A stretch of DNA of 64,000 bases from Doris montereyensis (GCA_037039925.1 JAXRKP010000470.1:83501-147500), one strand, 5' to 3'. Counted from the stretch's first letter, positions 1 to 11,970 are shown. The notes: a model not told the origin generated them from the letters alone. Made by a program: numbers and translations.

Positions 1-685
1 TTCGTTAAATTACGTCTCTTCTCTGTGTCTAATGTATTCGTTTAAATTACGTCTTTTCTCTGTGTCTAATGTCTTCGTTAAAGTACGTCTCTTTAATGTT
101 CTTAAAATCTTCTTAACCTTGCATCTCTTCTCTCTGTTAAAAGTCGTTGTAACATTACGTCTCTTCTCTGTGTCTGAAATCTTCATAACATTACATCTCT
201 GCTCTGTATCTAATGTTTTCGTAACAAAACGTCTCTTCTCTCTGTTGAAAGTCTTCGCAACGTTACGTCTCTTCGCTGTGTCCAAAGTCTTCGTAACATT
301 ACATCTATTCTCTGTGTCTAATGTCTTCATGAAATGGCTCTTCTTTCTGTGGAAAATGTTTCTAATGTTACGTCTCTTCTCTGTGTTCAAAGTGTTTCTA
401 ACGTTACGTTTCTTCTCTGTGTTCAAAGTGTTTCTAACGTTACGTTTCTTCTCTGTGTTTAAAGTGTTTCTAACGTTACGTTTCTTCTCTGCGTTCAAAG
501 TGTTTCTAACGTTACGTCTCTTCTCTGTGTTCAAAGTGTTTCTAACGTTACGTTTCTTCTCTGCGTTCAAAGTGTTTCTAATGTTACGTCTCTTCTCTGC
601 GCTCAAAATCTTCGTACGGCTAAGTTTTTTCTCTGTGCTTAAAATCTTCTTAACGTTAAGTCTCTTCCTTGCGTTCAAAGTCAGG
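1..685. repeat. 36-bp satellite array (family S1, left block)
   Basis: About 19 tandem units of roughly 36 bp. The core reads CTAACGTTACGTCTCTTCTC followed by TGTGTTCAAAGTGTTT. Units are most uniform at 360-600 and more diverged toward both ends, and the array runs off the left edge of the window. Because 36 is a multiple of three and the unit lacks stops, both strands stay open for more than 200 codons. The resulting 12-residue, Lys/Arg-rich or Phe/Leu-rich periodic peptides show no start context or domain, so I do not call a gene. The same family recurs in reverse orientation at 46675-47305. Confidence 0.9.
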
Positions 686-1620
686 TACCGTGAGTCATCG
701 TCTACCGATACGTGGAGATTAAAAGATCTGGCAGATTTAATTTGTTAATATCTGTTCATAATGTATATTGTACTATTGAATTGCTTGTTTACAAAATCAA
801 TATATAATATAAACATAATAATAATATGTCAACTCACTGTTATGAGATTGTTATTATATTCATTATTACTTTTTCGGTATGAATAAATATATAACCATTG
901 CTACGAATGTCCAAATGCTATTTTGTCGGATCGTAAACAATTAATTAAACGGCATAAAATTAAATGATACCAGTTCTTGGCAGACTAAGATGATTTCTTA
1001 CTTCAGTGGTGACTGCCTGTTGGAATGAATAAAACATATCATGTCAACATGTTAAGTAGTGATACATGCAGTCTCAAAAATGCCCTTGCAATATGGCAAA
1101 TCTCAACAACAAAATATTAAGTCTTACATTATCCCTCTACGCAACCGACCCCCATCCTTCCCCTCGACACCCCCCCCCAGTCCTTAACATCAACTAGATT
1201 GGTTTGTTTTGCTCACCGGTCCCTGGCACACTGACAACAAAAACCAACAACTGCCGGTCCGCAATATCAGGCAGTTTGAGAATCAGTTCTCTAGAGGCTT
1301 TTAGTTTCTTGTTTGTTGTTGTCCTTCACACTTCTTTCCGTACTCGCCTTTGCGATGTTCTAGAGTAGGTCAGCTCTTTTCATAACACTATGACCAAGCG
1401 TTGTTGGGTGTACATGTATTCTTCATCATGATCTTATTGAAAAGTGTCGCCCCCCCCCCTTTCTTTGTTTCTTTTCATTACTAGTGCTTAATTTTTCTTT
1501 TTTAGTTGTGCATGGGATTTTTAGGATTTGTCTTTAAAAAAAAAACACAACTAAACAAAAACAACAACCCAGATTTATTCAAGCCGCCGATATTGTTTCC
1601 ATTGTTTTATTTAGGGCATA
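686..1620. other. No gene seen; AT-rich unique sequence
   Basis: I see no ORF of note, RNA gene or recognisable element here. There are C-runs near 1168 and 1450 and A-rich stretches near 1535-1570. Confidence 0.6.
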
Positions 1621-1895
1621 TTGTATATTCATTGTTCACGTCTCACAAGCATAAATCAGAATAGGTTCTGCATATTGTATAATATAGCCATGCGATGTTC
1701 ACGTCTCACAAGCATAAATCATAATAGGTTCTGCATATTGTATAATATAGCCATGCGATGTTCACGTCTCACAAGCATAAATCATAATAGGTTCTCATAT
1801 TGTATAATATAGCCATGCGATGTCACGTCTCACAAGCATAAATCATGATAGGTTCTGCATAGTCTATAATATAGCCATGCGATGTTCACGTCTCA
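1621..1895. repeat. 63-bp minisatellite, about 4.5 copies
   Basis: A 63-bp unit containing GTTCACGTCTCACAAGCATA and ending near TATAGCCATGCGAT repeats about four and a half times with small length changes. As 63 is a multiple of three, one frame stays open for 63 codons with a 21-residue period. I regard that as incidental. Confidence 0.88.
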
Positions 1896-1959
1896 CTTAA
1901 AGAAAGATGGATTTGTAGTCTGTATCCCCGCATAATTGCAGACTCTCCGACTGCACATC

Positions 1960-2260
1960 ATTTATTCCTCAGGCGGCCATTCCATTCAAAGTCCTTCTCA
2001 ATTCCCTGGGGAGCATACACTACCGGTACAGTAGCCGGTTAGGTACTTCGTACTAACGCTCTTATAATAACTTTCTTTATCTATAGCGTGGTGCTCATTC
2101 ACACATGAGTCAAGATAGGAAAGCAGATTGAATTACCTTTCCTGAGACAAGAGTAAAACGTTGTGAACAAACGCATGGGCCACCAGTATGGTTTGAACCA
2201 GTGACGTCGTGATTACAAACTCACAATGCTACCGTTTCGCTACAACGCCTGCCTGCAAGT
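1960..2260 (-). mobile_element. tRNA-derived SINE, family C
   Basis: On the minus strand a tRNA-like head at 2255-2165 has an A-box-like segment (TGTAGCGAAACGGTAGC) and a B-box-like segment (CTGGTTCAAACC). The body that follows contains TGTGTGAATGAGCACC and later GTTAGTACGAAGTACC. The same order of motifs occurs at 19437-19720 (plus) and partly at 51110-51215. Recurrence of head plus body at independent places supports a SINE family rather than a functional tRNA; no cloverleaf can be closed. Confidence 0.7.
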
Positions 2261-2429
2261 TATTAATAGGCATAACCTTTGTTTTTATCTAATTTTTTTT
2301 AATGATGTCTTCTTTGCTTAGTCTATTCTTACTTTGATCTCTGTCCCACATCTTCCATTTGAAATACGCTGCTTAATGTTCATGCATATTATTTGAACTT
2401 GTCTTCTTGACTTATGTCTTTTGTGTGTG

Positions 2430-2585
2430 GGGGGTTGGCGGGTGTTGCTGGTAGGTCCTATTTATTTCCTTTCACTTTTTACTATTCTCTTCTTATCTTT
2501 GATTTTACTGTTTCCTATTAAATACCTCTGAGATCACCGGTTATGGTGGATCAGGAAATTCCCATAAACAGAACGAGCAAACGCT
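2430..2585 (+). repeat. Dispersed about 130-bp core element (family D)
   Basis: The copy runs from GGGTGTTGCTGGTAGGTCC through a pyrimidine-rich stretch to GAGATCACCGG and ATGGTGGATCAGGAAA. Similar copies are at 8395-8540 and 13985-14240 (minus) and at 25905-26010, 26270-26410, 28370-28530, 28655-28800 and 35415-35525 (plus). Confidence 0.7.
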
Positions 2586-3120
2586 TTTTCTTTCGATTGT
2601 TTACTGCAGGTTGCATGGTGGGATGGCCTTCTTTCGTGTGAGGTGACCACCGGCATCTCTATTCTGTTACAAATGCTATGAAAATATCTAGGTCTTAGTA
2701 TGTTTCCCAACTTCTTCCTATATGAGATGGAAATTTCATGACTAGATAATTTGGAAAGACTTCTAGTATATGATATTCTATCTTTTATATAACATGTCCT
2801 ATTTCATTCCAAACCATGACTTATCACTGTCTCTAGTCATTCATTGTGACAAAATGATCTTAAATCAATAAATGTGTTTCCCTTTACATTTCCGTCCTTT
2901 TCCGCTTAATTCACCATTTCAAAATGGAATGGCTTTGCAAAAAGTGTTGACCATTGTGCGCCTGTTTCATTGTCGTATTCTTATAACTTATACAGCAGTC
3001 GCCGCCCAAGTGCACGGTGGTTGGGAGCAAGTTTAAGCGTACACTTGGGTGAAGCATGCACACGATATCATGAACTTAATTAATATGAGTTTACATAGCG
3101 AAATATTGGTCAGAACGAAA
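2586..3120. other. No gene seen
   Basis: AT-rich sequence without a recognisable coding region or repeat. It leads into the GTGCACTTG minisatellite. Confidence 0.5.
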
Positions 3121-3124
3121 ACGC

Positions 3125-3275
3125 ATGAGCTTGGGCAAAACGTGCACTTGGGTGGCGTGCACTTGTGAGGCATGCACTTGTGAGGCGTGCACTTGTGGGG
3201 CATACAGTTGTGAGGCGTGCAGTTGTGATGCGTGCACTTGGACAGTGTGCATTTGTGAGGCGTGCACTTGGGCAG
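3125..3275. repeat. 15-bp minisatellite GAGGCGTGCACTTGT
   Basis: Imperfect 15-bp units alternating GTGCACTTG and GTGCAGTTG with GAGGC, GGGGC or GATGC linkers, about ten copies. Related single motifs (AAGTGCACGG, TACACTTGGGTG) lie just upstream at 3005-3060. Confidence 0.85.
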
Positions 3276-3420
3276 TGACTACTCATCTTTATTAACGATG
3301 GCTATATGTAAATTATTACTCACACTTACCATTGTTATACTATAACTAGTATAACCTCAGATAAGCATTGTGTTTGTAAAAAAAAAGTAGTTTTTATTAC
3401 AGTGAATGTTTATTATTACA

Positions 3421-3422
3421 TT

Positions 3423-3456
<34 letters not shown>

Positions 3457-3457
3457 C
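3421..3457. repeat. (TTA)n microsatellite
   Basis: About eleven TTA units. The minus-strand reading is the Asn run of a spurious 71-codon ORF. Confidence 0.95.
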
Positions 3458-3589
3458 ATGAAACAATTTAATTAAGTCGATATAAAAAAAAAAAACAATT
3501 CTCGCACATCTACAATTCACTCTCTTCAATACATTCATCCAATACATCCAATTACAACGCTTTTGAGGTCCAGAGACCGATTTGATCTG

Positions 3590-3655
3590 ACCTGATTTGA
3601 CCTGATTTGACTTGATTTGATTTGACTTCATTTGATTTGACCTGATTTGATTTGG
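3590..3655. repeat. 5/10-bp repeat TGATTTGACC
   Basis: Short imperfect direct repeats of TGATTTGACC and TGATTTGACT, continuing into the TTTGATTTGGATTTAACCC start of the adjacent SINE. It may be a variable SINE tail. Confidence 0.7.
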
Positions 3656-3965
3656 ATTTAACCCACATCTATACCTAAGATAATCTCTGGATTTTCGGTG
3701 GAATCTGCTTTTTGTTTGTGCTCTGACTGTCCTGCAATGAAATAGCCAAAAGCTCTTGAGCGTCTACAGTGTTGTGATTTGCACATCGGACTTTCGTTTT
3801 ATTGTTCGCTTCCAATGGGACTAGGTGTCCTTTTACATGCCTGTACCAGGGTGGTGGTGGTGGAGGTGGGAGTTATTCGGAGACTCGAGAAAGATTTTCA
3901 ACCGTCGGAGCACGAACTCATGACCTTTTGGTTTGAGAGGACGAGACCTTGACTCTAGACCACCA
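3640..3965 (-). mobile_element. tRNA-derived SINE, family B
   Basis: The plus-strand text begins TTGGATTTAACCCACATC, passes ACTAGGTGTCC and ends at a minus-strand tRNA-like head near 3965-3890 (TGGTGGTCTAGAGTCAAGG, then CCAAAAGGTCATGAGTTCG). The same order occurs at 4115-4460, 5850-6110, 17095-17400 and 23815-24090. Confidence 0.7.
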
Positions 3966-4114
3966 AGTCTTCAAAGACCAATAAAGTATCGCATTCTTTG
4001 TGTTTGTGTGTATTTACTCTTTTTGCCACCAACAATGGTAGCTTACTTACTGCTTGAATGATTCAATAAGTACACCGATAGCAACTGATGGCATTACATT
4101 ACAACAAGTACAAG

Positions 4115-4460
4115 GTTGATGGTTTTTATTTGATTTGATTTTACCCATATCCATAACTAAGGTGATCTCTGGGCTTTTGGTAGAATTTTTTAAATTTTGC
4201 TCTGACTTTCCTATAAACAGCAAAAGGATCTTTAACGTGCACAGAATGTTGTGCGATATGTGCATGGGACCTCCTTCTCATCGTTCGTCTTCAATGAGAC
4301 TAGGTGTCGATCAACCTACCTGAACAAAGTGACGTGTTACAAATATAATGTACTAAAACAAACCTCAAGAAGACCTTTCAACAACTTTCCAGGTTTTTTT
4401 GGTTGCGGCCAACACCTTGCCTCAGGACTACCGAGTCCACATACAAATACAAGGTTAAGG
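4115..4460 (-). mobile_element. tRNA-derived SINE, family B
   Basis: The body matches the neighbouring copy at 3640: TTTGATTTTACCCATATCC, then GATCTCTGGGCTTTTGG, then GAGACTAGGTGTCGATC. The tRNA-like head (4380-4460) is more decayed than in other copies. The short ORFs on both strands here are incidental. Confidence 0.65.
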
Positions 4461-4741
4461 AGATAATTTTAAAAGCATCCAGACAGTTTGTCACTTTCTT
4501 CAATAACAATGGATTATCTATTACATAATATTGTACTTACTAAACTGGATTAACACCAACAATATCGCGAGACGTGTAGAAAATAAATGTTTGGATTTCA
4601 ACGATTTTTGTTTGTGCCTGACCAGTGGTCGAAATCATTCAAATTAATTTGTTTTAGTTTAAGCTCTCACAACGCGTTATTGCTCATGTGGCCTGTCTCC
4701 TTCTGTACCACTACCAGTAAATCGTAACTCGTGAATATTCC

Positions 4742-4762
4742 TTGTGTGTGTGTGTGTGTGTG
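4742..4762. repeat. (TG)n microsatellite
   Basis: About ten TG units. Confidence 0.9.
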
Positions 4763-5849
4763 GTGAAGTCAATTATTGTATTATTGCTTTGTTGATTTCA
4801 GGGCAATTTTAAAAAAAGGAAATCCTACCAAGAACCCAGAGATCACACTGGTGCCGATCAATGTTACACTTAAAAACTGAAACTAACAATTGTTCAAAAC
4901 ACAACAAAGTGAACTAATACTATCATGAGTATATTGTATTATGTTATAAAAACAATTTATTCCAGTAAATGAAGCTTTGGTGAAGAAAATACATTTTTTG
5001 AGAAACATCAAACTTTAGCACTTCATAAAAATACATTTTTTGAGAAATATCAAACTTTAGCACTTAAGAAAATACATTTCTTGAGAAATATCAAAATTGA
5101 TTCAAAACAAAATCATAAAAAATCTTATGTCAATGACAAACTGTCTCATAAGCAAGAAGCGAAAGCAAAGATAAATCGACAAATATCTATATCTTTCAAA
5201 TTTGGTGGAAAGAGAGTTAAAACAAAAACCATAAGATGAATAGTCTTGTAGCATTAGGACACAAATGAGCCACAGCGGAGTAAAGTTAAAAGTGATAAAT
5301 AAACAATAAATGACAATTCGTGAAAAAAAGGGATTAGAAGTAGCAAGTTGTCAAATACAGCAATTCTGTAAAAATGAGCATGAAATTACATAAAACTGTA
5401 ACAATAAAAAAAATACACCGAAACGTATAGTATAAATCAAAAGATTTTTTTATCTGGTTCCCAATAGCACCCTGTTATTTCATTTACAAAAGGAAAAAAG
5501 TGTTTGGCATTCTATTTCACGGGCGATGCGTGAGAAAGCATAGAAATAAAAGAAATCATGAATGAACCACCGATATAATTCTATCTAGGTCCGTGAGAAA
5601 ATCAAACTTGAGACCTATGAGGAATGTCTAGTCAACAGGACTGCGGATAAAATGTATTGTAATAAAAATTATTTTATTTTGACAAACATGTAAAAAACAA
5701 AAACAATACAACATTTTGGCACTGTCTTCGGATTTCGTAGTTAAAAATCTATATCAATTTCAGGTACCCATACATTGTAATAGTTAAATGAACACTTGAA
5801 ACTGTGGGAGAACACCAGTACTAAACCATGTCAGTCTATCGTAAAGGGG

Positions 5850-6110
5850 CGAATACACTACTACTGATATGCATACTACCTATCAACCCAAAGGTCGTGG
5901 ACTCAAGCCCTGCCAACGGTTGAAAAGTTTGTACAATCTACCTCTCCCACTCTCGTCCAGGTTGGTGGATCGACACCTAGTCCGATTGGAGATGGACGAT
6001 AAAAAGGAGGTCCAGTAAGCATATCACAACACTCTGTGCAGATTAAAAATCCCGTGGTTGTTTACAGGGCAGTCCGGGCAAAATAAAACATCCTATCAAA
6101 ATCCTTGATA
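5850..6110 (+). mobile_element. tRNA-derived SINE, family B
   Basis: A tRNA-like head (CAACCCAAAGGTCGTGGACT then CAAGCCCTGCC, a B-box-like run) is followed by GGATCGACACCTAGTCC, TTGTTTACAGGGCAGTCC and GGGCAAAATAAAACATC. This is the family B order on the plus strand. Confidence 0.7.
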
Positions 6111-6139
6111 TGCGTTGTTCTTATCTAACTATGTTCATC

Positions 6140-6400
6140 AATACCGTAAGTAAGATAAAAGTTCCTGCTGGTTTCTATAGCATGAACTGAAAAAGGAGAC
6201 AATACATGATCCCCTAGATAGGACACTTATCTGCTGCAAGTCTTATTCCCCCGTAGACACTAGTACAAGTGGTGCCCATTTGCCCCTGAATCGAAAGGGG
6301 GAGAGTTCATGTCAAGTGTCCTTCCCATGGAACACAACGCCAAACCTGTTCATCAACGGTCATGCGAACACCCCCCCACCCCAGCTACACAGATGCTTTC
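6140..6400 (-). mobile_element. SINE, family A, partial
   Basis: The minus strand contains AATAAGACTTGCAGCAGATA and later TGCTATAGAAACCAGC, the family A tail motifs. The copy is collinear with 34425-34620 in the other arm, so this insertion is older than the inverted duplication. Confidence 0.65.
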
Positions 6401-6639
6401 CCGCTCTAATATCCACATACTAAAAATAACATAACATCCTAAACATCAGACTAAAGATTGCACACCTTTTAACAAATGTCTAATAATTTCACTAATTATT
6501 ATTTATACCAGTCCACCCACTGATGCTAGCCTAAAGTCGATTGAATGCGAATGAAAACATATTCAAATTTGTCCAATCTCAGGTCTCAAAATGTCCACAG
6601 GGTTACGAGAAATGGATGAAGTTTTTCTTTAAAATTGAT

Positions 6640-6935
6640 TGACAATGACATGTTCACATTAAATCAATGAAAATTTCAAATGTAGATAACATGACAATGA
6701 TATGTTCACATTAAATAAATAAAAATATCAAATGTAGATAAGATACCAATGACATGTTCACATTAAATCAATGAAAATACCAAATGCAGATGAGATCATT
6801 TTTCTTGATATGACAATGACATGATAAAATCAAATCAATGAAAATACCAAATGCAGATGAGATCATTTTTCAATGAAAATAAGATGACAATGACATGCTC
6901 AGATCAAATCAATGAAAATATTGAATGTAGATCAG
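6640..6935. repeat. About 52-bp tandem repeat, 5-6 copies
   Basis: Units contain TGACAATGACATGTTCACAT, AAATCAATGAAAAT and CAAATG(T/C)AGAT(A/G)A. Spacing varies because some units carry an extra GATCATTTTTC segment. Confidence 0.8.
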
Positions 6936-7904
6936 ATGGTAGTTCTAAATGTTTTAATCAAACAAAATCTGTACCTGTTATAACAGTTTGTAGAATTAAA
7001 TATTATAAGAGTCCGGTTCAAAAGCCTGTCCGAATTACATGATCCTCCCTACTACTCTTTTAGCATAATTTTCGGCACCAGTTTTATTTTTTTGTTTGTT
7101 TAAAAAAAAGAGACACAAAATGTGTCATTGCAATTTCATATTTACAATATAATTTTTTTTAGCAAATAAATAAAATTGAAATACAATAACCCTGAAGTAT
7201 GGAAAAATTTGTTTTGAAGGAAATACATTTTACATAAATTTACTCGTAGCAGATAAACTGATACATGAATACTTGACTACGAAGAAGCACACATACATCG
7301 TTTAAAATGCACGAAAACTTACCAGACAACTTTTCCTTTTAAAAAATAAACAAATAATTTTTTTTTTTTCAGAACAAATTTTGAATTTTTAAGGGAGGGA
7401 GGGGGAGGGGGTTTCCCTTGTTGTGGTAGCCCCGTTACTTATGTAAATAGGATTATAAATCTAAGTTTTGATGTGGACTGTTGTGAAAACAGACGTCGAA
7501 ATGACCAGTTTTTTTTCCTTCCCCTCTATATCCTATGCTTGTGCGCGTGTTTACATACACACTGATGCACAACGCCTCGTATACAACACAGCGATGGGAG
7601 ACGTGCAGATCATCGTCGGGCAAATGAGGTCAAATATCGTGTGCTGCCACATTTGGCGATTAACCGCCAATATACAGGTTTTTACTGCCATTTTCTCAGA
7701 ATCTCAGTCAGTGTTAGGGTAATTTACGTCAAAATTTTGACTGTTTTTACCTACTTTTGCCTACAAAATATTTTGTAAAAACAAATTATACGTCATATGG
7801 ACATTTTTCTGCCATGAACTTGTAGATAAATGATCGTTCTACCCGAATATGCAAAGAACAGAAAATCAACCTTTTTTAGCCCTCTAAAAAAAACATAAAA
7901 CAGA

Positions 7905-8262
7905 AACAAAGTAAAAAATAAAAATAAAATAAAAAGTTCTTTCAATGCTGTTACGGCCCATAGAGCCAGAGCTTAGTAAGTTCCTTCAAGGCCCTTTAGG
8001 CCTATAGAGCCGGAGCTTATCCCGGTTTCTATAGAGTGAAGCGGAACAAGTGACAATAATCACAGGACGCTAGTCTGACGCAGGTTTTTACTCCCAAGCT
8101 AGTGCTTGTACCAATTTGCACCTGGCTAGAGTGGGGAAAATGCCTGTTAAATGTCTTTCCCAAGGACACAACGCCGCCCATGGTTTTGCTAGGATTCGAA
8201 CTCGGGACCTCATGATCCCGTCCTCAGCCTAACCGCTCGGCCACCGACGCCACGAGCCAGAG
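7905..8262 (-). mobile_element. Full-length tRNA-derived SINE, family A
   Basis: The minus-strand head at 8262-8190 is strongly tRNA-Ser/Leu-like: GGTGGCCGAGCGGTTAGGC (A box), then GAGTTCGAATCC (perfect B box). The body has CTTGGGAAAGACATTTAAC, AAAAACCTGCGTCAGACTAG and CTATAGAAACCGGGATAAGC, and the end is T/A-rich. The B box is better preserved than in any other SINE here, so this is probably a young or well-kept copy. Its counterpart at 34628-34930 is not at the mirror position, so these are independent insertions. Confidence 0.85.
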
Positions 8263-8405
8263 TTTATCCTGGTTTCAATAGTGTGAAGCTGAACAGGTGA
8301 TAATAATTCACCTCCTGGACATGACACTAGTCTGATACAGGTCTTTACTCCCAAGCTAGCTTTTGCATCCGTTTGCACCTGGGTTGAGTGGGGAAATTTG
8401 CTTCT
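8263..8405 (-). mobile_element. Family A SINE tail fragment
   Basis: A second body copy directly abuts the head of the element at 7905-8262. It contains the minus-strand motifs AAAGACCTGTATCAGACTAG and TATTGAAACCAGGATAAAC and lacks its own head. It looks like a SINE inserted into, or next to, an older one. Confidence 0.75.
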
Positions 8406-8540
8406 TTGAAATTTACCCTGTCCGCCATTGCAGTGCTCTCAGGGTGAATTAAGAGGAAACAGAAAGATGCAAGATAAAAGAAAAAGGAAAGAAATGAAAG
8501 ACGTAGGGCCTACCAGCATCCCCCAACAACCGCCTGGGAA
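8395..8540 (-). repeat. Dispersed core element (family D)
   Basis: The minus strand reads GATGCTGGTAGGCCCTACG, CTTTCTGTTTCCTCTTAATT, CACCCTGAGAGCACTGCAAT, then GCGGACAGGGTAAATTTC. It is one of at least eight copies in the window. Confidence 0.75.
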
Positions 8541-10370
8541 AAATGCATGTAACGTGTCTTTGCACGGAACATAATCTTGACCTAGGTTAACCAGGACTCA
8601 GACCCAGGACAAAGAAAACAAATATAACACCCTTTTACAAGTATGAAGCAAATGTAAAAAATAATTCTGAATACGCGGAAGATTCATAAAAATATCAATC
8701 TTTGTTAAGATTCCCTTGTTTCTGTAGAAATAAATAGGATTGAGTATTATAAATTAAATCATTTAAAAATTAACGTAAAATGTATTAAAATCATCTTACA
8801 GTTTTACACAGTTTATCTCATAAGCTGTTTACAAGTGTGTACAAATCAGTGTAGAGTGCTGTAACTAGTATGACACCGGTGGTGAGCTAAAAAAACAAGC
8901 TTATTGTCATCTGAACACATAGAATAAAATAATAGACAAAATTTATATAACACATACTCAACGTTTATCTGATGCTCTATGTGTTTTACAATGCCATGGA
9001 TAATAATTTGTTATAAAATAAACATAATATATTAGACATACATAAAAATCGTAATGCACAATACGTGAACATTGTACAATGCTTTGGAAAATCAAACACT
9101 GAAAATCGTAATACACTATAAGTGAACATTGTACAATGTTTTGAAATCAAACCGTGAAAGTATCATTGCATGAGGTAATATGGTTAATATCATAATATGG
9201 ATAATGTGTGTAGTATGAACTTGCTTGTCGCATGGACGAAATCCTTAAATGCAAGACTCTATGGAACTATATGTTCAACCTGAGATACAGTTTAAAAAAA
9301 CAAAAATAGTTAATGTTATCATTGCAAGCAGAAAAGTTCCTGCCATTGTTATTATTTTATCAAATGCATATCGAAAATCATTTGTTAAGCACATCTTATT
9401 AGACTACAAAATCGTATCCTAAATATTGATATGACAGTGTCTGTATAGATACAATGTGGCTACAGATTTCTGGGATTCTTTCATGCTCATTTCTTAAAAC
9501 CCTGATCGATTTTTCAAAGTGAAAATTCTATTCAATCAACAGAACTATTAAAAAATTGAGATTTGAAGAATACATTTAAAATCAATCAAATTAATTACCG
9601 TCCTCAAGTAAATGCTCAGCAAAAGAAATGTCCTACCGAATTTTAAAAATAAATACACAGTTCTGAGCTCCGCAAAGAGGCACGCTCACAAATCTTACAA
9701 CATTTATTCAGTTACCCACATACGGGTCAGATCATTGACAACTCTTCCCAACTCATTGAGGCGTTGCTAGATCTCCTGTTAAGCTTAGCATTCTAACCAT
9801 TTGTCAATGGCCTTCTTAACTGTTACTCTGTTAGCCAAGTGCTCCATCATGATTGCGTAGAGGTGTGATTGCCCCACTGAGCAAATTCAATTGGTGACTT
9901 ATTCAATGTTAACAGGAATGAGAGCAAAAAAATTAATAAATACAATGTCCAATATGTATTGCTTATATATCCTGTAAAACTTTGTTGCATTGCTCAGTAA
10001 GTTCAATATTTTTTAACCATTGCTCTGTTGCTCAGAATCATGAAGGTTAATAAAATCTAACAATTAAATAGTTCTTACTGTTTCGTGATTGGAACAGGCT
10101 GAAGACAACCCAAGAACAGATGACTTTGCATTGGGTGGGAACTGGTCAATGTTACCTCTCAATTTTTTTTAGTCTGTGTGCAGAGTTTGACGAAAGAACC
10201 TGATTGTGCACGGTGTGCATGAAAATGAACGTCAGTCAAGCTTGTGGCTTAGCTCTACGCTATAACTATACCATACCCAAGGTGAGAAAAATGACCACTG
10301 AGTCACTGTGACCTACAAGGAGTGGGTTCCTCCTAGTCAACGCCATGACGTTGACTTGATAGACAATTGA
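8541..10370. other. Non-coding part of the left arm
   Basis: No gene is visible. The stretch aligns with about 31380-33400 of the right arm. A near-duplicate of about 60 bp (ACATTGTACAATG within both) lies at 9055-9150. The conserved islands shared with the other arm are not open in any frame and look like ordinary flanking DNA. Confidence 0.6.
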
Positions 10371-10371
10371 T

Positions 10372-10510
10372 TACACTTAAAGAGGAAGAACTAAAGATTA
10401 ACTACACTTAAAGAGGAAGAGGATTGTACTTTAAAGAGGAAGAACTAAAGATTAACTACACTTAAAGAGGAAGCACTAAGGATTAATTACGCTTAAAGAG
10501 GAAGAACTTA
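10372..10510. repeat. About 31-bp tandem repeat, 5 copies
   Basis: Units read ACTTAAAGAGGAAGAACTAA followed by AGATTAACTAC. The mirror region of the right arm (31120-31301) instead has two copies of a 91-bp unit ending in a related motif, so the arms expanded different units. Confidence 0.85.
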
Positions 10511-11143
10511 GCAGGACTACGATACCGCAAGAAGCGCATTTTAAATGTCCTGGCTATAGGGTTTGGGGAGAATACCAGAGTTTTGGCTGTGAAACGTTTT
10601 TCACCTTTTCTATTTCTTTTCCCATATCTATCACTGCTACATGTGTCAACAATCAACTGGCTATACACAAGCAGGTCAGGAAGGAGAGAAAGGTTGAATA
10701 AGAAAATTCTCAAAAGAAGATGCGGTGATGAGGAAAGACTTTGGAAGAGAAACAAGAGGCTCAGAAGGGTGTCAGCCGTCAGATATAAAGATACACCGTG
10801 GTTACATAGCCAACAGTACGACACCATCTGCTGTACAGCCAAATAACACAAACGAGGCACAGTGGAGTGAAGTCAAAAGAGATCACGACCATAAGCGACA
10901 CCTCCACAAAAGAGAATAGCGCTTCTCTGCTCTGCTTGCCCCTTCATTCGTCCTCCTTCCTGGGTTTTTTTTTTCCTTTCTGACATTACACTGTGTGATG
11001 CCTGTATAAGTGTGTAGATATTCCTCGTTTGCTGTCTGACGAAGGATCATACCCAAAATGTAAAGTGTTGTCCTGTCCTTACTGGTGGAGTTGACACTTA
11101 TTGGCCTTTATCTTTGTACAGGCATGTACACTTCCTGTCAGAA

Positions 11144-11238
11144 TTATGAAGAAGATGCACCGCTGCTGGTGCCAGGAATACTGGTATATTCACCCCGCGA
11201 CAACTGAGCACTGATTCTTGCTGACGCAAGACGTTTTT
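11144..11238 (-). pseudogene. ostm1: OSTM1-like inverted copy, exon 6 (C-terminal tail, open)
   Basis: The acceptor CTCTTTCACAG is followed by 95 bases ending in TAA, the same length as the plus copy. The tail is Ser/Thr-rich and ends in Ser-Ser-Ser. It is in frame with exon 5 if exon 5 is read in the family frame. Confidence 0.75.
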
Positions 11239-11970
11239 CTGTGAAAGAGAATGAAAGATGAAAAATGAAAATTCATGAGTTGCATGCACACACACACACA
11301 TATATATATGTGTGTGGACATATGCATATGTGTGGATCCGATGAAACCTGTCGTAAGGTGAAAGGAGTTCAAACTGAAAGAAGAGGGGCATTGTGAACTG
11401 AAGTCAATCATTATGAAAAATTATTTTTTATTGCATTTCCAGTTAAATTAATCTTACGAATACCCTGATGAAATATTATGCCTTCAAATTTACTAAACAT
11501 GTGTTTAAAATGTGTTCTTCTAGCACATAAATGGATATTTCTTTTTAAACAAAAGAAAATCCTTCAACGCAATGTTTTCGATAAGAGGCTTCTTCATGCA
11601 TTCTTGAAATTCTTCTTACAAAAAAGTTGTACCTTCGTCACAATTCCACCAATTTTTATCAAATAAAGTTTTAAATTCTCATAACATATTACGCTATCAG
11701 TTTACGCAAAACAAGGCATTTTGAAGATTTCAACTTACGACGACTTTTGTCAGTTCAACACATACAAACATACACACACAAAAGAAATAAAAAGGAGTTA
11801 AAAACTTGACACATGAAAAAGTCTTTCAGAAATAAATAAAAGAAAACACAGAGGCATGGAAAAACCCAACAACTATTACTTAATATTATTTTCTAAAAAC
11901 CAAATGCTTCCATAAGACCTGCAGATATTTGGAATTGCATCAAAATATATGTTAGTTTTAATAAACTTAC

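Noticed and set aside
10..748. Opposing 222- and 238-codon ORFs at the left edge
   Set aside because: Both come from a 36-bp satellite whose unit is a multiple of three and lacks stops on either strand. No domain is present and the same family is non-coding at 46675-47305.
8190..8262. Functional tRNA gene
   Set aside because: A and B boxes are good, but there is no closable acceptor stem and the sequence continues into a body shared with other SINE copies.
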